From: Kiloniella sp. EL199
Lineage (GTDB): Bacteria; Pseudomonadota; Alphaproteobacteria; Kiloniellales; Kiloniellaceae
Reading direction: 5' to 3'
NCBI RefSeq assembly: GCF_900313065.1
Contig: NZ_OMPU01000013.1
Coordinates: 372,001 to 436,000 of the forward strand
DNA: 64,000 nt
In this document: piece after piece, positions 58,643 to 64,000 of the stretch
Position numbering within the stretch: position 1 is the first letter of the stretch
How the letters are laid out: the number at the start of each line of letters is the position of its first letter
The notes under the pieces: model-generated
What the model was told of the DNA's origin: nothing
The model's input: the letters and a program-made list of their open reading frames with translations, nothing else
The model's database searches: none
Program-made: the position numbers and the translations under genes

Positions 58643-58672
58643 AATACACTGTTATTCATAATACAGTGTATT
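58643..58672. promoter_or_regulatory. operator-like inverted repeat upstream of EamA gene
   Basis: A perfect 10-base repeat, AATACACTGT (58643-58652) with ACAGTGTATT (58663-58672), with a 10-base spacer, so the half-sites sit two helical turns apart. It is followed on the plus strand by T6, so a terminator reading is possible, but no plus-strand gene precedes it. The operator reading is preferred. Confidence 0.55.
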
Positions 58673-59011
58673 TTTTGGTATTTTCAGGCGACTTTACGCA
58701 GCGTTTTATGCCCTTCGTTGGGGGAGATAACGGGTAAAGTTGTTTGAAGTATGAAGCTTTGTAATCCAGTCCGACTTTGGCTTTTATTTTTTGAACGGGC
58801 AAGGGGCAAGATAGTCGAGCGGTTTTTCAATCACTTAAGCCGAATCTGTGTAACTTCCCCTGGATAGAGCACGAGCTTTGTGAGCAACGCATAGGTGCCC
58901 TGTGGCTTTGTGCTTGCCCAGAAAATTGAACTGGCTATACTCCGCGCAAATTGTAACATGACTGTAACCGACCACAGAGGAAACTCTGCGGGCCTATAAC
59001 ACGGAATTCTT
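58673..59011. other. gap between EamA and PfkB-family genes
   Basis: Nothing beyond possible promoter sequences is seen. TTGAACT (58927-58933) may be a -35-like element for the PfkB gene, without a convincing -10. A minus-strand frame here is judged spurious. Confidence 0.4.
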
Positions 59012-60007
59012 ATGAGCGAAAACGCCAAGCTTGATGTTGTCGGCATTGGTAATGCCATCGTTGATATTGTTGCCACTGCTGATGATGCACTGCTTGAAGA
59101 GCAAGGTATTATCAAAGGGGCGATGAACCTGATTGATCAGGATCGTGCCAATGCGCTTTATGATGTTATGGGCCCTGCGATTGAACGCTCTGGCGGATCA
59201 GCGGGTAATACTATGGCCGGTATTGCATCACTTGGTGGCAAGGGTGGTTATTTCGGTAAGGTTCGAGATGATCAGTTCGGTCAGGTTTTCCGTCATGACA
59301 TTCGCGCTGAAGGTGTTGAATTCAATACCGAAGCAGCAACTGATGGACCATCAACAGCCCGTTGTCTGATCTTTGTGACGCCGGATGCCGAGCGTTCAAT
59401 GAATACTTATCTCGGTGCCTGTGTTAACCTAACAGTTGCTGATATTGACGAAGAAATGATCAAGTCTGCCAAGGTAACCTATATGGAAGGGTATCTTTGG
59501 GATCCGGAAGAAGCGAAGAAAGCTTTTATCCACGCGTCTAAAACAGCGCACGCTGCCGGGCGTAAAGTGTCGTTGACTCTTTCAGATTCTTTTTGTGTTG
59601 ATCGTCACCGCGAATCTTTCTTGAATCTGGTGAATAACTACGTGGATATTCTTTTTGCAAACGAAGAAGAGGCCATGGCACTTTTCGAAGTTGATAACTT
59701 TGATGCTGTTCTGCAAGAGGTCCGAGGCTGTTGTTCTGTCGCGGCAATTACCCGTAGCGAAAAGGGTTCTGTTATCTGTTCCGGTGATGAAGTTCACGTT
59801 GTTGATGCTGTTCCAGTTGAACAGGTAGTTGACACAACGGGTGCAGGCGACCTATATGCAGCAGGATTTCTTTACGGATATACGAACGGCTACAATCTTT
59901 ATGACAGTGGCCGGATAGGTTCAATCGCCGCCGCCGAGGTAATTTCCCACTTTGGTGCCCGCCCGGAAACATCACTGGCGGAATTGGTAGAGGAAAAACT
60001 TAAGTAG
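59012..60007 (+). CDS. PfkB family carbohydrate kinase, adenosine-kinase-like
   Basis: 331 residues. The N-terminal GIGNAIVDIVA and SGGSAGNTMAGIASLGGKGG are the PfkB substrate motifs. The C-terminal signature VVDTTGAGDLYAAGFLYGYT carries the catalytic Asp in DTTGAGD. This group is usually annotated as adenosine kinase in alphaproteobacteria; ribokinase or another nucleoside kinase is possible. Monocistronic. Confidence 0.9.
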   Translation: MSENAKLDVVGIGNAIVDIVATADDALLEEQGIIKGAMNLIDQDRANALYDVMGPAIERSGGSAGNTMAGIASLGGKGGYFGKVRDDQFGQVFRHDIRAEGVEFNTEAATDGPSTARCLIFVTPDAERSMNTYLGACVNLTVADIDEEMIKSAKVTYMEGYLWDPEEAKKAFIHASKTAHAAGRKVSLTLSDSFCVDRHRESFLNLVNNYVDILFANEEEAMALFEVDNFDAVLQEVRGCCSVAAITRSEKGSVICSGDEVHVVDAVPVEQVVDTTGAGDLYAAGFLYGYTNGYNLYDSGRIGSIAAAEVISHFGARPETSLAELVEEKLK

Positions 60008-60167
60008 GTCATCGCTCTGTCACACGACTGCGCTACAGACCTTAGAGGTTACGTAGAACAGAAATACAAGAGCACATTGATAACGCTGTGGATGATCCGG
60101 GCGTATTTAATGACCGAAGATAATGCGGGGCGCAGAAGCCCCTCTTGATACATGAGAGTATAAGGCA

Positions 60168-61997
60168 ATGACTACAGCGCTTCGCAACGTGGCAATTATC
60201 GCACACGTTGACCACGGCAAAACCACTTTGGTGGACGAGCTATTAAAACAGTCCGGTACCTTCAGTTCGCATCAGCAGCTTTCAGAGCGTGCGATGGACA
60301 GCAACGATCTGGAAAAAGAACGTGGCATCACGATTCTTGCCAAATGTACATCTGTTACCTGGAACGATACCCGGATCAATATTGTTGATACACCTGGTCA
60401 CGCCGATTTCGGTGGTGAAGTTGAGCGTATCCTGTCTATGGTTGACGGTGTTGTACTGTTGGTTGATGCTGCCGAAGGCCCGATGCCACAAACAAAATTC
60501 GTGACATCCAAAGCACTGGGCTGTGGTTTGAAGCCAATCGTTGTTGTCAACAAGGCTGATAAAGCTGATGCGCGTCCTGACTGGGTTGTGGATCAGGTTT
60601 TTGATCTTTTTGTCAATCTTGACGCGACCGAAGATCAGCTTGATTTCCCTGTGCTCTTTGCTTCGGCAAAACAGGGTTGGGCCGTTGAAGATCTGAGCGA
60701 GCCGCACGAGAACATGGAATCACTCTTCAAGATGATGGTAGATACGCTACCAGCACCAACTGAAGAAGTTGATGCGCCTTTCTCTATGCTGGCGACAACG
60801 CTTGAAGCTGATAACTTCCTTGGTCGTATTCTGACTGGTCGTATTCACTCTGGTGTTGCCAAGGTCAACATGCCAGTGAAAGTGATCACAGCTGATGGCA
60901 AAACTATCAACAACTGTCGCCTGTCCAAACTGTTGGCTTTCCAAGGCCTGAAGCGTGTGCCTGTTGATGAAGCCCGTGCGGGTGACATCGTGGCGATTGC
61001 CGGTATACCTGATGCAACTGTTGCGGATACGATCTGTGACACATCTGTTGAAGAAGGCATTGCTGCACAACCGATTGACCCGCCAACTCTTGCGATGACC
61101 TTCTCTGTGAACGATTCTCCGCTTGCAGGCCGCGAAGGCGACAAGGTTACCAGCCGTATGATCCGCGATCGTTTGAACCGCGAAGCTGAAGGTAACGTTG
61201 CAATCCGTATCAAAGAAAGTGATTCAAAAGATTCTTTTGAAGTTGCTGGTCGTGGCGAGCTTCAGTTGGGTGTTTTGATCGAGAACATGCGTCGCGAAGG
61301 CTTTGAGCTTTCAATTTCTCGTCCGCGCGTTCTGATGCACAAAGACGAAACCGATACCTTGGTTGAGCCAATGGAAGAAGTTGTCGTTGATGTTGATGAA
61401 GAATACTCTGGCGTTGTTGTTGAGAAAATGGCAGAGCGTAAAGCCGAGCTAACTGATATGCGTCCATCCGGTGCAGGTAAAACCCGTGTGACCTTTCTGG
61501 CGCCTTCACGTGGCTTGATTGGTTATCATGGCGAGTTCCTGACTGATACGCGTGGTACCGGTATCATGAACCGCCTGTTCCACAGCTTTGGTCCTTATCG
61601 TGGTGCGATTCAGGGGCGTCGTCAGGGCGTTCTGATTTCAAATGGTATTGGTGCTGCCGTTGCTTACGCTCTTTGGAACCTTGAAGAGCGTGGAGAGATC
61701 TTTGTGAACCCGGGTGATGCGCTTTACGAAGGCATGATCATCGGTGAACACAGCCGTACGAATGATCTGGAAGTGAACCCGTTGAAAGCTAAACAGCTGA
61801 CCAACGTGCGTGCTTCCGGTAAAGATGATGCGATCAAACTGACACCACCACGTATTCGTTCATTGGAACAGTCCCTTGCATACATTCAGGATGATGAGTT
61901 GGTGGAAGTTACACCAAAATCAATCCGTCTGCGCAAACAGTACCTGATCGGCCACGAGCGTAAGCGCCACGCTCGTAACAAAGAAGCCATCGGCTAA
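60168..61997 (+). CDS. typA: ribosome-associated GTPase TypA/BipA
   Basis: 609 residues. A translational GTPase with G1 [19 protein letters not shown], switch [13 protein letters not shown]3 [16 protein letters not shown] and G4 NKADK. The C-terminal domain has [20 protein letters not shown] and the family-specific [10 protein letters not shown]. It acts in 50S assembly and stress adaptation. Preceded by GAGAG and AAGG before the ATG; a good terminator follows. Confidence 0.97.
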   Translation: MTTALRNVAIIAHVDHGKTTLVDELLKQSGTFSSHQQLSERAMDSNDLEKERGITILAKCTSVTWNDTRINIVDTPGHADFGGEVERILSMVDGVVLLVDAAEGPMPQTKFVTSKALGCGLKPIVVVNKADKADARPDWVVDQVFDLFVNLDATEDQLDFPVLFASAKQGWAVEDLSEPHENMESLFKMMVDTLPAPTEEVDAPFSMLATTLEADNFLGRILTGRIHSGVAKVNMPVKVITADGKTINNCRLSKLLAFQGLKRVPVDEARAGDIVAIAGIPDATVADTICDTSVEEGIAAQPIDPPTLAMTFSVNDSPLAGREGDKVTSRMIRDRLNREAEGNVAIRIKESDSKDSFEVAGRGELQLGVLIENMRREGFELSISRPRVLMHKDETDTLVEPMEEVVVDVDEEYSGVVVEKMAERKAELTDMRPSGAGKTRVTFLAPSRGLIGYHGEFLTDTRGTGIMNRLFHSFGPYRGAIQGRRQGVLISNGIGAAVAYALWNLEERGEIFVNPGDALYEGMIIGEHSRTNDLEVNPLKAKQLTNVRASGKDDAIKLTPPRIRSLEQSLAYIQDDELVEVTPKSIRLRKQYLIGHERKRHARNKEAIG

Positions 61998-62022
61998 GCT
62001 ATCTTCGATAGAAATTGATTAA

Positions 62023-62051
62023 GGGGCTGCTTTTTAGCAGCCCCTTTTTTT
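62023..62051 (+). terminator. terminator of typA
   Basis: GGGGCTGC (62023-62030) pairs with GCAGCCCC (62037-62044) around a six-base loop, followed by seven T. Confidence 0.93.
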
Positions 62052-62103
62052 GTGGCGTTTGGTCTTACAAAACGAAGGTGATTTCTACGTTTGTTTCTCC
62101 GCT

Positions 62104-64000
62104 TTAACTTTCCGGTTTGGGTACAGTGTCTTCTTCCCCGGATTTCTCACTCGGCGCAGATCCAATCGGGTAGACAAAGCGTTGATAGAGGAAGCCGATG
62201 CCGATTAGGCAGAGGCCAAGGCCGATAAAGGAGGCCACGCGGTAGAGGCCGCTGAGCGCGGACATATCCCAGAGGAAGACCTTGGTGGTCACCAGAAGTA
62301 CCAATCCGAGCGAGAGATGGCGTATCTTGGAAATATCCCGGATAATCCCGACAGCGAGAAGGACGCCGGCGAAAACAAGCCATGCAGCGGAATAGCTGTA
62401 GCCCTCGGCGTTGAGGATGTCACCGGATGCCATGGCAAGGGGATGGAATGCGCGACGGACTTCAAGGGTCAGGTCAAGGAAGACAAGCCAGACAGCAATA
62501 CCACCAATCCATGGCATGAATTTCTTATGCCCCTGATTACGGGCTTCGCGATAGATAATGATAGAGATCAAACCGGGGATGAGATAGGCGAGGGACAATT
62601 GGTTGAATAGCGGCAAGTCCCCGACGAACTCGTTGGTAAAGACCGGATTGAAGACGAGGGATTGAAACAGCAAGATCTGGAACCCGGCCATAGATAACAG
62701 GATCTTGGAGCCCCAGTCGCTGACAATGCGTGGCACAAGTCGGTTGCGGTAATACAGGAATGCACCGGTGATCAACCAAGACAGCGATTGCAGGCTTTGT
62801 TCAAGGGGCATGTAGTATTGCGCATAAAGGTTATTGTCATTGACCAGATATCGTATCTCAAGGTTGACCAGTGCCACCCCGATAGCAAGCGCCCCGGATT
62901 CAAGAATGGTGACGAGCTGATCATCTTTTTCCCGTTTGAAATAATAGGCTGCCCCTGCAAAAGCGAGAGCCGGAATACCAAAGCTATAGAGAAGCCAGAG
63001 AGCCTCGACCTCTTCCCTTGGCACAATGGGATCGAAATGATTCAAGGCGACAAGACGTATGACAACGATCACGGCAATGAAAAGAATACTTGGCCTGATA
63101 AAGGGGATACGGACTTGAGACGCAATCCATCCGGCAGAGGGCAGCAGCAGTGCAAGGGCAATGGTCAGGCCGCTTTTTTCAAAGGCGATGGCAAAGGCGA
63201 TACCCAAAGCTGCGAGAACCGCAAGGGCATAGACGCCCAATACGGGTTCCATGCCCGCTTCTGATCTTTTGGGAAGGACCTGTTTGGCGGCCATAAAGCT
63301 GAGGCCAGAGAGAACCAATGCGAGTAAGCTCCATGCGAGATCAGCACCAAGCGCAGATACCCTGAGATAAACAAACAGGAAGGCCAACAGAGGAACTGTT
63401 ACTGACAGCGTTGCCAAGTATACAGGCGTTCTGGTTTTGCTTAGGCCTTTAAAGCCGATGGCCGCCGCAATAATGGCAATAAAACCAGAGAGCAACAGGT
63501 AGAAATTAAGCTCTGGTGGAATGATGGGATTAATAAGCGTTCCTGCTTCTTGCCCGGAAACGTAGAAGGTTTCTGGCAGTTCGATTGAACCTGGGAAGGG
63601 ATAGCGCGCGACAACATAAAGCGCGACCAGTGAAATGGCTGTAAGAAGGGCTTCACAGTGTTTTAGCTTGAAGGCGCTATAGCCAAGCCCGCCAGCAATG
63701 ATAAAGAAGAAGATAAGTGAAGCGGTGGAGAAGTTATCCATGGACAAGAGGACAATTTGTAAGGCCAGTACGGATGTAATGGTGGAAAGTCCAAGGATCT
63801 TTTCCGGTGAGAGCTTGCCGACAAAATCAAAAGGATGTTTCAGGTTCTCTACAGAGGTCAGGAAGTTTTCATACCGTGGTGCGATAAAGAGACCGATTAT
63901 CAGGATTTGATGCAGGGCAAGTGGATAGACATCGCCACTTTCCCACACGTTGGCCATCCAGATAAGTTGCCAGAGAACAGAACCTGTGAGAGACATCCAG
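62104..64000 (-). CDS. DUF2339 multi-pass membrane protein, 5' truncated by window edge
   Basis: At least 630 residues with many hydrophobic segments (for example PGFSLALAYLIPGLISIIIY-like stretches near the middle, and LVLLVTTKVFLWDMSALSGL near the C-terminus). DUF2339 proteins are typically 800 to 1100 residues, so the 5' end lies beyond the window and the apparent Met at 63996 is not the start. The motif KVFLWDMSALSGLYRVASFIG is typical of the family. The function is unknown. Confidence 0.85.
   Translation of the reverse strand, partial: WMSLTGSVLWQLIWMANVWESGDVYPLALHQILIIGLFIAPRYENFLTSVENLKHPFDFVGKLSPEKILGLSTITSVLALQIVLLSMDNFSTASLIFFFIIAGGLGYSAFKLKHCEALLTAISLVALYVVARYPFPGSIELPETFYVSGQEAGTLINPIIPPELNFYLLLSGFIAIIAAAIGFKGLSKTRTPVYLATLSVTVPLLAFLFVYLRVSALGADLAWSLLALVLSGLSFMAAKQVLPKRSEAGMEPVLGVYALAVLAALGIAFAIAFEKSGLTIALALLLPSAGWIASQVRIPFIRPSILFIAVIVVIRLVALNHFDPIVPREEVEALWLLYSFGIPALAFAGAAYYFKREKDDQLVTILESGALAIGVALVNLEIRYLVNDNNLYAQYYMPLEQSLQSLSWLITGAFLYYRNRLVPRIVSDWGSKILLSMAGFQILLFQSLVFNPVFTNEFVGDLPLFNQLSLAYLIPGLISIIIYREARNQGHKKFMPWIGGIAVWLVFLDLTLEVRRAFHPLAMASGDILNAEGYSYSAAWLVFAGVLLAVGIIRDISKIRHLSLGLVLLVTTKVFLWDMSALSGLYRVASFIGLGLCLIGIGFLYQRFVYPIGSAPSEKSGEEDTVPKPES

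Noticed and set aside
63996-63999. Apparent Met start of the DUF2339 protein
   Set aside because: The protein is shorter than its family and begins in the middle of hydrophobic segments; the true start is outside the window.
1-64000. tRNA, rRNA, CRISPR and mobile-element search
   Set aside because: No T-loop GGTTCGA-type sequence in a tRNA context, no repeat-spacer array and no transposase or integrase frame was found by reading.

Overview
The window is a contiguous piece of an alphaproteobacterial chromosome with moderate GC, roughly mid-40s per cent by eye. Three things point to this class: the block rnd-kdsD-lptC-lptA-lptB-rpoN-hpf-ptsN, an Hsp20 gene followed by a DUF1150 gene, and the gltD-gltB order. 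A marine member of the Rhodospirillales/Kiloniellales is my guess; the sequence alone does not prove it. I saw no transposase, integrase, phage gene, CRISPR array, rRNA or tRNA. Most of the window is core genome.

Layout. 1-7.8 kb: polyphosphate kinase, then a glycerol/lower-glycolysis group (glpK divergent from a GlpR-type repressor, then gap and pyk). Sites resembling the E. coli GlpR operator lie between glpK and glpR and also just upstream of gap. 7.8-11.7 kb: an MBL-fold hydrolase, a histidine kinase with a degenerate receiver-like domain, and hsp20-DUF1150. The long gap before hsp20 holds a cluster of DnaA-box-like sequences, two related hairpins, a sigma-32-type promoter and a ROSE-like RNA thermometer. 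11.7-18.7 kb (minus): the RNase D / KDO / LPS transport / sigma-54 / PTS-Ntr block. 18.9-26.1 kb: an NDUFA9-like protein and glutamate synthase. 26.1-36.8 kb: accessory metabolism (ArsR regulator, GST, TPR protein, SDR protein, AzlCD exporter with a MarR-GNAT protein and a cupin, two alpha/beta hydrolases, a GT4 glycosyltransferase and a PLP-dependent desulfhydrase/deaminase).

36.8-50.6 kb: translation genes thrS, infC, rpmI, rplT, pheS and pheT. They are interrupted by a DAO-family oxidoreductase and an RND efflux pair, and by a small lipoprotein between rplT and pheS. infC appears to start at an AUA codon. 50.6-64 kb: an unrecognised 242-residue protein, a nucleotidyltransferase-like protein, a HerA-type ATPase, lepA, a LysE exporter, dapB, an EamA transporter, an adenosine-kinase-like PfkB protein, typA, and a DUF2339 membrane protein cut by the window edge.

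The most interesting material is regulatory: (i) sigma-32 promoter plus ROSE-like thermometer control of hsp20, (ii) a predicted link between the glycerol repressor and gap, (iii) a possible DnaA-binding cluster, and (iv) paired or repeated operator-like sites in front of the RND pump, the EamA transporter and gltD. I found no clearly new multi-gene system.
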